From contig NZCE01000012.1 of NCBI GenBank assembly GCA_002688185.1, forward strand, positions 1 through 64,000: DNA of 64,000 nucleotides, in the 5' to 3' direction. The notes under the pieces were generated by a model. It was not told where the DNA came from. It was given only the letters and a program-made list of their open reading frames with translations, and did no database searches. Position 1 is the first letter of the stretch, and each line of letters opens with the position of its first letter. This DNA is from Spirochaetales bacterium. Lineage in GTDB: Bacteria > Spirochaetota > Spirochaetia > ARS1246. Shown here in pieces: positions 33,705-43,803 of the stretch. The position numbers and the translations under genes were made by a program.

Positions 33705-35034
33705 CAAGCCTTCTGCCAATCTGCACCGCCAGGAAAAATGCCGAGCGCCTCTCATAATGTAGCCAGATCGGTAAACATGACACACCCTTTTGGATTCTAC
33801 CCAAAGCGCTGTTAGGTGGAAAACAGGGCATGGAGCGCTAAGCATACGAGGAATCCTTATCTCAATTTCAGACGGGTCTCGATGCGCTCAAGGGCCTGCC
33901 GTTGGATGACCGACAAGCCGAGCTGCCGGCACAGCACGGAGGCGCGCTGGCACTTCAACAGAGTGACGGTACCAGAGTACTTGCGGCCCTTGAAAAAGCC
34001 CTATCAATAGCCAAGCAATCCAAGAACCTTCGGCTCGAGATGCGGCGCACTATTGGGAACCTTGAGAAAGCAGTCAGCCATCTCATATTGGCAAAGAATT
34101 ACACGTATCATACCCCCCCAACCGCGCGATCGAGTGGGACGAGGTGGCAAGGACGAATTGTAGATGCGGTAAATCTCGTAAAACTTCCTGATTCAGATGC
34201 TCAACGAATAGAAGCGTGCGTTATTGGCCACATGACGGACAGAGGTAAAACCCTTTGCAGCTAAACGGCCGGAAGTAGTGGTGTCCGCATTCATTTCAGA
34301 AATGGCTTGAGGGCCGGAACGGCCTATAAGCCGTTCAATATTTTCCTCAACTAACAGAGCTTTGCTTTGAGGGTTAGCGGCCGTCATCATTCTCTGGATT
34401 GATTCTTTCCCAGGCGCTCCTCACCAGACTTGATCTCAAACGCCGGCTCAAACAATGTTATGATCGAGGCCGATCGAATTGCCACTGACCCGGAAACTGG
34501 ACCAATAACGGTACAGTCTGTAGTTCAGCTAACCACCCTGGAAAACGCGCAGAACTTTGTGAGTTTGATTAAGAGTCCGAAGGGAGATAAGCCTATAGAT
34601 CGCTGGCTTGAACAACTTCGCAAGGACGCTATCAGAAAGCGGGCGGCCGTGGGTAGGCACAAGATACGGGGTTACGATAGTGTGCTCCATTGGTCAAGGT
34701 TTGACTATCTTGGACTTTCAATCAGGGGGTTATTAGTAGTGAATTCTCTAGCATCCATTCTTGAACCATCGCCGAGATCTGGGGCTTTTCTGTGGACAGC
34801 CTAGAGGGAATGGCATACCATTATAAGCAGGAAAAAGCATCCAAAAAGGCTAACCGGATCGAAAGATTCGGACGCAAAGGCGCAGATCCTCATCTGACAG
34901 ACTGAGGGGTGGGAAACATCGGGGCTAGAGAGAGAGAAAGCCGATCACCTCAAGATAGACACACTGCCGAAGCGTGAATAGGGTAGTGCGGTTTCTATTT
35001 TGACCAAGAGATTAAAGGTGGGACAAGAGGGATC
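33705..35034. other. Low-coding stretch between DUF4037 and hybrid-kinase genes
   Basis: I recognise no intact gene in these 1,330 bases. An open frame ending at 34264 (readable from about 33846, ATG-like start near 33902) gives a helical, glutamine- and leucine-rich peptide (VLAALEKALSIAKQSKNLRLEMRRTIGNLEKA) without a known family. A second frame at 34430-34804 is listed separately. Both have weak starts and may be gene remnants. The last 230 bases include a purine-rich leader and the AAGAGGG ribosome site for the kinase. No IS ends or tRNA were found. Confidence 0.5.
34430..34804 (+). CDS. Doubtful hypothetical protein
   Basis: The 124-residue frame contains a plausible folded segment (DPETGPITVQSVVQLTTLENAQNFVSLIKSPKGDKPIDRWLEQLRKDAI) with acceptable amino-acid composition, then a less protein-like C terminus. 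I do not recognise a family. No ribosome site precedes the start, and the region around it is poorly coding, so it may be a fragment of a larger lost gene. Confidence 0.3.
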   Translation: MISNAGSNNVMIEADRIATDPETGPITVQSVVQLTTLENAQNFVSLIKSPKGDKPIDRWLEQLRKDAIRKRAAVGRHKIRGYDSVLHWSRFDYLGLSIRGLLVVNSLASILEPSPRSGAFLWTA

Positions 35035-37968
35035 ATGCTCAGAATAAAACATTTCTCTGCCACCCGCATCGTCGGCGCTAGCATCTTGGTAGCGACGGGA
35101 ATTTTCATCCTGGATCTGTCGCTGCCGTTGGGTGTGGCAGGTGGTGTGCCGTATGTAGCTCTGATAATGATAAGTCTGTACTCACCGTGGCGTCATTATG
35201 TCTTCATTCTCGCCGTGGTTGGTACTGTCCTGACTATTCTGGGCTACTTCTTCTCACCTCCCGCCGGGATTTTCTGGATGGTGATTGTAAACCGCCTTCT
35301 CGCGCTGTTTGCCATTTGGTTGACGGCCTTTTTCTGTCGCCAGCGCAAACAGACAAAGACGGTGTTGGGAAAAGCTAATGAGGTACTGCAACAGGAGATA
35401 GTAGAACGTCAGAGAGTAGAACAGGCGCTGTCAGAGACTAAAAAGCGATTCCACAGTATTTTTGATGACTCCCACGACGGCATTTTTGTTATTGATCCAG
35501 AGCGCGATGAAATCCTCGAAGCCAATCGCGCGGCGTGTCACATGCTCGAATACACTCGTGAAGAGTTGTTGTCCGCGCCCATCTCCACCATTCATCCGAA
35601 AGGAATGAGCAAATTGGAGACCTTTACTGATTCAGTTCTGGATAAGGGAAAAGGGTGGACCGATGAACTCACCTGTATAAGCAAAAGTGGCCAGCTTCTG
35701 CCGGTCGAGATTTCAGCCTCGCGCATTGGAATAGATGAAAGAAACTGCGTCCTTGCTTCGGTTCGTGACGTGACGGAAAGCGGGATGCAAAAACGCCAGC
35801 AAGTAGCGGTGCAACAGATCCGGGCCGCCATATGGAAGATGAAAAGCGTTGACGAGGCCGACCAGCTGCTCAATGCCCTGGGCACGGCGCTGGAAATGGC
35901 AGGCATCCCCTTTTACGACTGCGGCATCAACTGGGTGGATACTTCCGGTATTGCGCCGACTGCGCACCAGTATTACACGGAGGAGCGCTTGTGGCGGACA
36001 GTCGAGGATAAGGACGAAATGGACATGATACTCGAGCTATGGCACGCCGGGGGGCCTACCTGTCGTCCGGATCTGGCCACCGATGATGTCTTTGGGGAGC
36101 AGGACTATATTAACGAAGAGTTCGGAACGTCCATACGCTCTGTGGTGGACGTGCCTTTTGCTCAGGGCACCTTAGCGGTCAAGAGCACCCAACAGGACGC
36201 CTTCTCCGAGCTGGATATCGCCTTTATTCAGAAACTGGTCGATGTGGTTGCTGAAGGGTTCTTGCGGTTGGACGACCTACGCTCTTTGGAACAGCACAAC
36301 CAGGACTTAGAAAAGGAAATCATCGAGCGAAGGCAGATGGAGCAAGTCACTCAGGTTAACCTAGCGCTGCAGCGGGTGCGTAACCAAATCCTGCTGATGA
36401 ATGGTGATGAAGGCTGGGAACTCGTCGTCAGGACATTGAATAAGGAGCTGCGGGAATGGATCGATTACTTTAACTGTGGAATCAATATTCTTGATCGCTC
36501 GAAAAATACGCGGATCTCTTATGCCATAACTCATGGAGCAGGAGTTGTGCGCCGTGAAATGGACGATATTCATCCACTCCTTCTCCATACGGTGGAAACG
36601 GGAGTACCGTTGTACCGCCGCAACCGGACGGAAATTGAAAGGTGGAAGCCCCTTAGAATTGGAGAGATGCGCTCGGTGGTAGATGTGCCCATCCGCGACG
36701 GTACTCTGGTATTGAGTAGCACTCGCGAAAACGCCTTTAACGAGCGGGACATCGACCTATTGGAACAATTTGCCCCGGTGGTGTCCGAAGGTGTGCGTCG
36801 GCTGAAGGACCTGACCGAGTACAAGCGCATGGAAGAGGAGATCAGAAAAAACCAGAACCTCGAATCACTCGGTGTTCTCGCGGGTGGTATCGCGCATGAT
36901 TTCAATAATGTACTCACTGGGGTTATTGGCAGTCTTACTTTGTTGGAGATGCTCCTAGACAAAGATAGCGATGCACATCAGATCGCCGTGGATGGCATAA
37001 AGGCGGCAGATCGAACCAGAGATCTGACTCAGCAGTTGCTGACCTTTGCGAAAGGGGGGACTCCAATTAAAGAAGTCACATCTATTGAAGTGCTGATCAG
37101 GGAAACGACAGAGCTATCGTTGCATGGATCCAATACGAAACCCGAGTATCACCTGGCCGAAAATCTGCACTCGGTTCACATAGACCAAGGGCAAATCGGT
37201 CAAGTGATTCAGAATCTCGTGCTCAATGCGGATCAGGCGATGCCCGATGGTGGGATGTTGAAAGTGTCGGCTGAAAATATTGAGCTATCCGCCCAGAATC
37301 TGTTCCCATTAGCAGCGGGTCCTTATGTCAAAGTGTCGGTAGTGGACCAGGGCATCGGTATGACTGCCGAAGTTATAACCAGGATCTTCGATCCGTATTT
37401 CTCGACGAAGACGGCAGGACATGGCCTGGGCTTATCGATCACGCACTCCATCATCCAGAGACACGATGGCCATATTGCCGTCCACTCTGAAATCGATGTT
37501 GGTACGACGTTTGAGCTTTATCTTCCGGCTTTGCAGGAACACGCACTTACCGCAACAGAGCAAGAACAAGAATTTGCGCATGGAACCGGCTCCATATTGC
37601 TGATGGATGATGAAGATGCGATTCACAGAACAGTGGGTAGGATGCTCAATTCGCTGGGGTACGATGTGGAGAGTGTCTACGATGGGCAGGATGCGTTGCA
37701 GGAGTATAACGCATCTCTTGATAGAGGCAAAGCCTACGATATCGTCATCATGGACTTGACAGTCCCCGGAGGGATGGGTGGCCAAAAAGCCGTAGGTAAG
37801 TTGCACGAAATGGACCCGGAAATCCGCGTCATTGTCTCCAGTGGCTACGCCCATGATCCAGTGATGGCCGACTATGCCGATTATGGGTTTGCCGGTAAGA
37901 TAACGAAACCCGTGGATATGCAGGAATTAGCGGAGACAGTGAAGAGCGTTTTGGAGGGCGGGGAGTGA
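35035..37968 (+). CDS. Hybrid sensor histidine kinase with membrane, PAS, two GAF-like, kinase and receiver domains
   Basis: The 977-residue protein starts with a membrane domain of about four spans (residues 10-100), a short coiled coil, and a PAS domain (about 138-255, FDDSHDGIFVIDPERDEILEANRAA). Two homologous GAF-like modules follow (about 262-425 and 440-600), each ending in RSVVDVP...GTL...F...DI. The HisKA site is His621 in LAGGIAHDFNNVLTGVIGS, with an ATPase domain (NLVLNADQAMPDGG, FDPYFSTKTAGHGLGLSI). A C-terminal receiver has phosphoacceptor Asp907 in IVIMDLTVPGGMGG and Lys in KITKPVD. No partner regulator is adjacent, so it may be an orphan phosphorelay sensor. AAGAGGG precedes the ATG. 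It lies in a region with a pseudogene and sparse coding, suggesting acquisition. Confidence 0.92.
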   Translation: MLRIKHFSATRIVGASILVATGIFILDLSLPLGVAGGVPYVALIMISLYSPWRHYVFILAVVGTVLTILGYFFSPPAGIFWMVIVNRLLALFAIWLTAFFCRQRKQTKTVLGKANEVLQQEIVERQRVEQALSETKKRFHSIFDDSHDGIFVIDPERDEILEANRAACHMLEYTREELLSAPISTIHPKGMSKLETFTDSVLDKGKGWTDELTCISKSGQLLPVEISASRIGIDERNCVLASVRDVTESGMQKRQQVAVQQIRAAIWKMKSVDEADQLLNALGTALEMAGIPFYDCGINWVDTSGIAPTAHQYYTEERLWRTVEDKDEMDMILELWHAGGPTCRPDLATDDVFGEQDYINEEFGTSIRSVVDVPFAQGTLAVKSTQQDAFSELDIAFIQKLVDVVAEGFLRLDDLRSLEQHNQDLEKEIIERRQMEQVTQVNLALQRVRNQILLMNGDEGWELVVRTLNKELREWIDYFNCGINILDRSKNTRISYAITHGAGVVRREMDDIHPLLLHTVETGVPLYRRNRTEIERWKPLRIGEMRSVVDVPIRDGTLVLSSTRENAFNERDIDLLEQFAPVVSEGVRRLKDLTEYKRMEEEIRKNQNLESLGVLAGGIAHDFNNVLTGVIGSLTLLEMLLDKDSDAHQIAVDGIKAADRTRDLTQQLLTFAKGGTPIKEVTSIEVLIRETTELSLHGSNTKPEYHLAENLHSVHIDQGQIGQVIQNLVLNADQAMPDGGMLKVSAENIELSAQNLFPLAAGPYVKVSVVDQGIGMTAEVITRIFDPYFSTKTAGHGLGLSITHSIIQRHDGHIAVHSEIDVGTTFELYLPALQEHALTATEQEQEFAHGTGSILLMDDEDAIHRTVGRMLNSLGYDVESVYDGQDALQEYNASLDRGKAYDIVIMDLTVPGGMGGQKAVGKLHEMDPEIRVIVSSGYAHDPVMADYADYGFAGKITKPVDMQELAETVKSVLEGGE

Positions 37969-38221
37969 ATGTAAATCCAAACGAGCTGATCCACGTGTGT
38001 AAAAGGAGACAACTAAAACCGTCTGGTACGGATTCTCTTTTCTCCCCTGTCATTCTGCATATTTGCGGAATACGCCAACCCCCCGACACTCATCAATCAC
38101 GTCGATGGACGAAACCGCTTCGCGGTAGTTTTCGAAGCAATCCCTTCCTCGCCAATTCCCTACCATCCCATAGGCTCGAATAACAGACTCGATAGCGCGA
38201 ACCACTTACCCCAGGCCAATT

Positions 38222-39869
38222 AAGGAATCGGTCGGATGCGATACGCTTTCATTTACCAACGATGACTTTGGGAGCCCGGAGCAGTTTGATTGGCACACTT
38301 CGACAGAACCCGTGCATCCGGTCGTCTACGAGGCCTATCCGGACGAGCAACCGGTAGTCAGTGGCGGACGAAAGATCACCGGCTTTGTTGAGACCAAAGT
38401 GCACGGAAACGAGGCATGGATGGTTGATGTTCCTGACGCGGCAAACGGTAGTTGGCACTTCACCGAACTGTGGGTTAACGGAGAACGCCGCCGGAGGCCG
38501 AGTCTGCCGAAGAAGGGTGAGTTTCTCATCGAGACACCCTATGATGCAAGTTTTGAAGGGACCTGGTCGGAGACGGTAGGCAAAGGTACAAATCGATTCG
38601 GATACGCCGAGGGCGACATTGATCCGAAATGGCAGAACCTGAAAGACGTAGAGGTCGTGATTCTCTCGCTCTGGAGATCTTTCAGGGCAAAGCTCGAGTG
38701 CGTCGATGCGGAAGAACGCATCGCATATCTCGATCGAAACTCCCATATGCGTCTCACCTACGATTTCGGCAAGACCGGAGCGGCCTACAGCATCGAAAAT
38801 GTTTTCGAAGCTTTGGACACCCCCGGGAGAATGGTATCTCGATAGCGCACAGGGAAGGCTCTACTATCTACCGATGCCCGGAGAGTCGATCGATTCGATC
38901 GAGGTAGTTGCACCCTATCTCCGCACGTTGCTTGAAATCACCGGCGGCAAACTAGAAAAGGTACCTGGCCAAAAGATACTGAACTCACACCCGCACCTCG
39001 TGTTTCGGGGGCTGGCCTTCAGTCGCACAGAGTGGCCTGAGCCGCAGAGCTTAGCGACAATCGGCCAGTCGGCTCCGATGGTGCCGGGAGCTATATCATT
39101 ATCGGATGCACATCACGTTGCTTTCGAACAATGCACGTTGGCACACATTGGCACATACGGAATTGCATTTGAAGAGAAGTGCTGGGACAACCGAGTTTCC
39201 GGTTGCGCCATCGAAGATATGGGTGCAGGCGGTGTAAAGATTTGGCACGGTTGCGGAAGAAACACTGTGGAAGACTGCGACATCGGCAATGGCGGTCACC
39301 TCTTCCCGCCGGCGGCCGGTGTCCTAATTGGCGACGCGCCGTCAAACATTGTTGTTCATAACAACATTCATGATTTTTTTTACTCCGGTGTCTCGGTGGG
39401 ATGGCTTTGGGGGTACGACGAAAACCAATCCGGCGGGAATATCATCGAGTGGAATCACGTCCATCACCTTGGCAAAGGGAAACTGTCGGACATGGGCGGA
39501 ATCTATACATTGGGCATGCAAGCCGGTACGCGCTTGAGATACAACCTGATCCACGATATCTGGTCGCGGACGTATGGCGGATGGGCGATCTACCCAGACG
39601 AAGGATCGAACCACCTACTTATCGAGAACAACATCTGTTACGATACTAAATGCGCTCCGTTTCACCAGCACTATGGTTTCGAGGAGTGGCAGAGCTCAGG
39701 CCAAGATGCGCATAGCATCGTTGCAGACCCAAAGTTTGCCGACCTGAACGCGCGGGAGTTCACCTTGGCTTCGGATTCCCCAGCCATCTCACTAGGATTT
39801 GTACCTTTCGATTTATCCGATGCGGGTCCTCGACCGCAAACCCGGACTAGCTCGCACACAAATCTGTAA
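38222..39869 (+). pseudogene. Right-handed parallel beta-helix protein, frameshifted and N-terminally truncated
   Basis: Two overlapping frames together encode one secreted-type beta-helix protein. The first (to 38845) has VVYEAYPDEQPVVSGGRKITGF, WHFTELWVNGERRRRPSLP and YLDRNSHMRLTYDFG. The second (effective from about 38820 to 39869) continues with PGEWYLDSAQGRLYYLPMPGE and PbH1-type repeats (TLAHIGTYGIAFEEKCWDNRVSGCAIEDMGAGGVKIW, NNIHDFFYSGVSVGW, NLIHDIWSRTYGGWAIYP). Removing one C from the CCCCC run at 38820-38824 restores the frame. The N terminus also lacks the usual signal peptide and first strands; no start codon joins the upstream residues. Such proteins act on polysaccharides. The 37969-38221 gap before it holds nothing recognisable. 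Confidence 0.85.
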
Positions 39870-40088
39870 ACGACTCTGCTCCCGGCCACATAGTACGATG
39901 CCTCGCGGGTATTCGATCTTGCGCCGATTGTGTGCCGCAGCCCTTCACCATTACTCGCATATCTTATCATCCTTTGGTTTCCCCCCATCCAAAAATTCCG
40001 GCTGTTACTCGAAAGTTAAATTCTAGCGTCCTACTTCGTGGGAAGCGGTGCCAAAAAGCAAAAATTGTTGTACATTACTCGGACTCAA

Positions 40089-41033
40089 ATGAAAGGGATT
40101 ATTGTTTGTGGCGTCATTCTTACTCTTTTTGCCTTCAGTATCTTCGGGTTTGTGGCGCTGAGCGGCGGCCCAGTAAAAGCTCCGGTGAGCAGGCCTCCTT
40201 TTATTCCCATTCTTTCATCGGGTACGTTTTTTATCCTGTCCGGAATCCTTATGGGTGTCTTTCTCGTTAGCGGAGCTGCTGCGGCGTTATTCTTGGTGAG
40301 GGCTAAAGTGTTTGAAAATATCAGGCTCAAGGGTCCGAACTGGGTTATCGTCTCGCTCATTGTGCGTCTTCTGATTATTTTCCTTGTGATTTACTTCCTT
40401 GCTGCCTTTGTGCTGTCCTTCTTGTCGTTTGATGAAGAAAAAAACGACGACGGGCGAATGCCGTCGGAGGGTGAAGTCGTGGAGGCGGAACCTCCGCCGG
40501 AGGAAGCATTTGCAGATGACGAATCAATAAACCGGCCGGATGGCGTGGGACCAAGACGCAGCTTTATTACCGCCTTGATTTTGGCGGTAATGGCCGGAGT
40601 GCTGGTTTTTTTGTATCGGTATTATCGGACGATGCCCCGATCGGGGCCGCGCGAGGTTGAGAATCTTCACGAGGAGATGCGCCGAGATTTGATGACGGCA
40701 AGCGTAAAGAGCCTCGAGGGAATGCTCTCTACACTTGACCACAGAAAGGCAATCATAACGGCCTATGCGATTATGGAAGAAAGTTTCGCCAAATATGGTT
40801 TTAGGCGAAAACCACATCAGACGCCCAAGGAATATATGGAACGGACGATTCAAGACGTGGGGCGCAACGGCGGCGATCTTCCCGAACCATTGCTTTTGGA
40901 GCTCACCGACCTCTATGAGACTGCCAAGTTCAGCGACCATGAGATAGTGCTTTTCCACAGGGAGTCTGCAATGACGTGCCTCCGTGACATACAGAGTTCC
41001 CTATCCGAACGCGGGAAATCGAGCCATGCGTAA
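40089..41033 (+). CDS. DUF4129 domain membrane protein
   Basis: The protein has two or three N-terminal membrane spans (GIIVCGVILTLFAFSIFGFVAL, FFILSGILMGVFLVSGAAAALFLV, VIVSLIVRLLIIFLVIYFLAAFVLSFL), an acidic proline-rich loop, another span (ALILAVMAGVLVFLY) and a C-terminal cytoplasmic DUF4129 domain (RKAIITAYAIMEESFAKYGFRRKPHQTPKEYMERT, ELTDLYETAKFSDHEI). DUF4129 proteins occur with MoxR ATPases and DUF58 proteins, as here, in a system thought to aid assembly or secretion of protein complexes; one branch carries a transglutaminase domain, absent here. The ATG at 40089 is preferred to a frame start at 40038 because membrane topology begins there. No ribosome site is seen. Confidence 0.82.
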   Translation: MKGIIVCGVILTLFAFSIFGFVALSGGPVKAPVSRPPFIPILSSGTFFILSGILMGVFLVSGAAAALFLVRAKVFENIRLKGPNWVIVSLIVRLLIIFLVIYFLAAFVLSFLSFDEEKNDDGRMPSEGEVVEAEPPPEEAFADDESINRPDGVGPRRSFITALILAVMAGVLVFLYRYYRTMPRSGPREVENLHEEMRRDLMTASVKSLEGMLSTLDHRKAIITAYAIMEESFAKYGFRRKPHQTPKEYMERTIQDVGRNGGDLPEPLLLELTDLYETAKFSDHEIVLFHRESAMTCLRDIQSSLSERGKSSHA

Positions 41034-41520
41034 AAGAAAAAGGGCAATTCCTTACCTTTCATTTCTCTTTGGTGCAGTAATCATCGTTTCCGTCGGGTAC
41101 ACCCAGCTAGAAGGGGAGCAGAGAAATCGCTTCTTTGCCGCTGTTGCAGGGCTCGTGTTTTTGGGTGGCGCACTATGGTTTCTTTTGTGGATACGGGACG
41201 CGGTGAAAAAACGCGGCAAGAGTATTGTATCCGCCCATTATATGCGGAAAAAGAAGCCCTCTGACAACGTGCCGGCTGTCTATCAGGATATAGTAAAGGG
41301 AGTTCATGAAGCGATCAGGAGGTCTTCCTACTTTGCCGGCGGATTCCGTACTCGTCTTTCAAGCATAGCCCGCGGAAAGCCGTTTGCCGCTGAAAAACCT
41401 GCTGGCGATCTCCCCAAGATGCCCGGATATAGAATATTGGTTTTTATCAAAGATTTCTTTTCTCGAGACAAAAGATACGCTGAGCTGGAACAGTTGATGG
41501 ACAACTTGGAGGAACCCTAA
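41026..41520 (+). CDS. Small membrane protein of the MoxR-DUF58 operon
   Basis: The 164-residue product has two hydrophobic spans near the N terminus (YLSFLFGAVIIVSVGYTQ; FFAAVAGLVFLGGALWFLLWI) followed by a basic cytoplasmic part. No family is recognised. The ATG at 41026 overlaps the 3' end of the DUF4129 gene by eight bases, and the MoxR gene starts one base after its stop, so it is certainly in this operon and probably a component of the same membrane machine. Confidence 0.7.
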   Translation: MRKRKRAIPYLSFLFGAVIIVSVGYTQLEGEQRNRFFAAVAGLVFLGGALWFLLWIRDAVKKRGKSIVSAHYMRKKKPSDNVPAVYQDIVKGVHEAIRRSSYFAGGFRTRLSSIARGKPFAAEKPAGDLPKMPGYRILVFIKDFFSRDKRYAELEQLMDNLEEP

Positions 41521-41521
41521 A

Positions 41522-42493
41522 GTGGACGTAGCAACAGTCTCACAACGGTGCCACATGATGGTCGGGCAGATCGAGAAGGTGATCGTTGGCAAAAGGGCGG
41601 TTTTGGAGGATCTCCTTATCGGCATACTGTCCAACGGTCACGTGCTGATAGAAGACGTACCGGGGCTCGCAAAAACTCTGATCGCAAGATCCTTTGCGCG
41701 AATCATGGACCTCGAGTTCAGCCGCATCCAGTTTACCCCCGATCTTCTACCGGGAGACATTACAGGCTCAAATATCTATAACCGAGCCGAGAATACCTTT
41801 GAGTTCTCCCACGGTCCGGTGTTCTCTCATATCGTTTTGGCAGATGAAATCAACAGAGCTTCCCCAAAAACTCAGTCCGCTTTGTTGGAGGCGATGCAGG
41901 AGACTCAGGTGACGATTGAAGGCACCAGCCACACCTTGGATCATCCGTTTATCGTGTTTGCCACCCAAAACCCTATCGAGTTTGAGGGTACCTACCCGCT
42001 TCCAGAGGCACAACTCGACCGTTTCCTGATGAAGATGAGTGTAGGTTATCCCGATAAGGACAACGAGCTTGAAATTCTCCTGAGAAGACAGGATCGCAAA
42101 ACCGACGAGGTTGAGCTTCAGGCCGTGGTGAATCGGGAAGATGTTATAGAAATGCAGAAGTCCGTAGAGCAGGTTTTTATGAGTCGTGAAATCGGTGTAT
42201 ATATCGTAGAGATTGTGAAAGCAACCCGGGAAGATAACCGGGTCCAGCTCGGTGCGTCACCACGGGGATCATTGGCTCTTTTTAAATTGGCCCGATCCGC
42301 CGCGGCACTTGACGGGAGGGATTTTGTCACGCCTGAAGACGTGAAACGGATCGCCAAGCACGGGCTGTCACACAGGATCATGCTCAAACCCGAGGTCTGG
42401 ATGAGAGATATTCCTGAAGAGGACATTGTCTCCGATATTCTACAGAGAGTTCCGGTTCCGCGTCCCCTTGGTGACGAAAACCACGAGCCATAG
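41522..42493 (+). CDS. MoxR family AAA+ ATPase
   Basis: The ATPase has Walker A VLIEDVPGLAKTLIARSFA (the G-x-x-G-x-x-K form GLAKT of MoxR), Walker B HIVLADEINRASPKTQSALLEAM, sensor-1 FIVFATQNPIEFEGTYPLPEAQLDRF and sensor-2 LGASPRGSLALFKLAR. MoxR ATPases are chaperone-like unfoldases that activate von Willebrand or DUF58 partners. GTG at 41522 is the likely start, one base after the previous stop. The length of 323 residues is typical. Confidence 0.95.
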   Translation: MDVATVSQRCHMMVGQIEKVIVGKRAVLEDLLIGILSNGHVLIEDVPGLAKTLIARSFARIMDLEFSRIQFTPDLLPGDITGSNIYNRAENTFEFSHGPVFSHIVLADEINRASPKTQSALLEAMQETQVTIEGTSHTLDHPFIVFATQNPIEFEGTYPLPEAQLDRFLMKMSVGYPDKDNELEILLRRQDRKTDEVELQAVVNREDVIEMQKSVEQVFMSREIGVYIVEIVKATREDNRVQLGASPRGSLALFKLARSAAALDGRDFVTPEDVKRIAKHGLSHRIMLKPEVWMRDIPEEDIVSDILQRVPVPRPLGDENHEP

Positions 42494-42513
42494 AAAGCGT
42501 GTGGGAGACCGGG

Positions 42514-43803
42514 GTGCATAGACGTTTTTCAACCCGAACATACCTGTATTTTGGCATAGCGGCGGCGTGTTTTTTGCTGTCGGTGGCGACCGGCAAATCC
42601 GAGCCCCTTATTATGGCTGCTCCATTTGTCGTAGCACTCCTACTCGCACCGTTCTTTGGCTCTCCGCCTCAGGCACAGGCAAAAGTAGTCCTTTCGCGTA
42701 GGACGGCTTTTGAAAAAGAAGGCATCACGATTACTCTCTCAATCTATGCAGGTACCAAAGCGGCGCTGTTGGAGATTATCGGGGTGCTGCCTGATGACGC
42801 GGAGGTATGTGACGGCACGGCGGATATCGTGGCCGCTTTCGATGCGGGAGAGCGGAGGAGCTTCTCCTATTCGTTTTCGCTTCCGGCACGCAGAAAGATC
42901 CAAATCGGCAAACATCTCATGCGGATTCACGATGAATCTTCCCTGACCTATTGGGAGAGTGAGATAGACCAGGCCGTCGATCTCACCGTATATCCCGCTC
43001 CTCATTTTTCGAAACAGGGAATCAATGCGGTGCATACCCAGGTCTATGCGGGAAACTATACGTCAAAGTTGGTTGGCGAGGGGCTCGAGTTTGCCGATAT
43101 CAGGGAGCTCACTGATTCGGACAGGTTTAACAGAATCAATTGGAAGGCGACGGCGAGAAGCGACCGGTTTTTTCGCAACGAATATGCCCAGGAACGGAAC
43201 GCCGATGTAGTGGTATTGCTGGATACATTCTTTGACTTGAGGGCACAGGGGATCTCATTCTTGGATTGCGCTGCCCGCGGAGCCGCCACGATTTCTCAGC
43301 ATTATATCGAGCGGAAGAACAGGGTTGGACTTGTTGAGCTTGGCTATTACCTCAGATATCTGCTGCCGAGACCTGGTGCAAGACAGTGGTACAAAATCCT
43401 CGAACATCTTGCCCAGACACGTTCCGAGCCCCGGCACGTCAGCTTTGAGGTGGCGAGTATCCCGAGACGGATCCTTCCTCCTAAAGCGTTGGTATTTGCA
43501 TTTTCCACTTTGGCTGAAAGCCGGTTCAGGGAGGCTTGCGTGGATCTGAAGTATCGTGGATTTGAAGTTGTGGTAATCCACGTCGCTCCTACCCAATTGC
43601 TGCCCTCTTTGCCCTCGGGGAACACCGCTGCCTCGCGTGCCGAGAGAATTGCGCGGCGAATGTGGGATCTCGAGCTTAAGCTCGAAATCCGAAAAATCCG
43701 CGAGCACGGCGTGCCGGTAGTACCATGGCCGATTGAGCAGCCGTTTTCCCTCATCATGTCCGAACGGGCCTTGCGAAATATGAGAATGCGGAGATATTCA
43801 TGA
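42514..43803 (+). CDS. DUF58 domain protein
   Basis: Two N-terminal membrane spans (YLYFGIAAACFLLSVATG; LIMAAPFVVALLLAPFFG) precede an extracytoplasmic beta-rich region and a C-terminal DUF58 domain with GEGLEFADIRELTDSDRFNRINWKATARSDRFFRNEYAQERN, the family signature, and a VWA-like VVVLLDTFFDLR strand. DUF58 proteins are partners of MoxR ATPases. GTG 42514 has GTGGGAG six bases upstream and is preferred; GTG 42499 is also possible. It overlaps the next gene by four bases (ATGA). Confidence 0.9.
   Translation: MHRRFSTRTYLYFGIAAACFLLSVATGKSEPLIMAAPFVVALLLAPFFGSPPQAQAKVVLSRRTAFEKEGITITLSIYAGTKAALLEIIGVLPDDAEVCDGTADIVAAFDAGERRSFSYSFSLPARRKIQIGKHLMRIHDESSLTYWESEIDQAVDLTVYPAPHFSKQGINAVHTQVYAGNYTSKLVGEGLEFADIRELTDSDRFNRINWKATARSDRFFRNEYAQERNADVVVLLDTFFDLRAQGISFLDCAARGAATISQHYIERKNRVGLVELGYYLRYLLPRPGARQWYKILEHLAQTRSEPRHVSFEVASIPRRILPPKALVFAFSTLAESRFREACVDLKYRGFEVVVIHVAPTQLLPSLPSGNTAASRAERIARRMWDLELKLEIRKIREHGVPVVPWPIEQPFSLIMSERALRNMRMRRYS

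Noticed and set aside
33805..33850. GTTAGGT near 33812 as an integron attC core site
   Set aside because: No matching RYYYAAC partner is found at attC distance and no integrase is present.
33846..34264. Helical open frame as a real gene
   Set aside because: No ribosome site, no family resemblance, and poor coding context; mentioned only within the low-coding region.
37965..38183. 72-residue open frame after the hybrid kinase
   Set aside because: No ribosome site and no protein-like composition.
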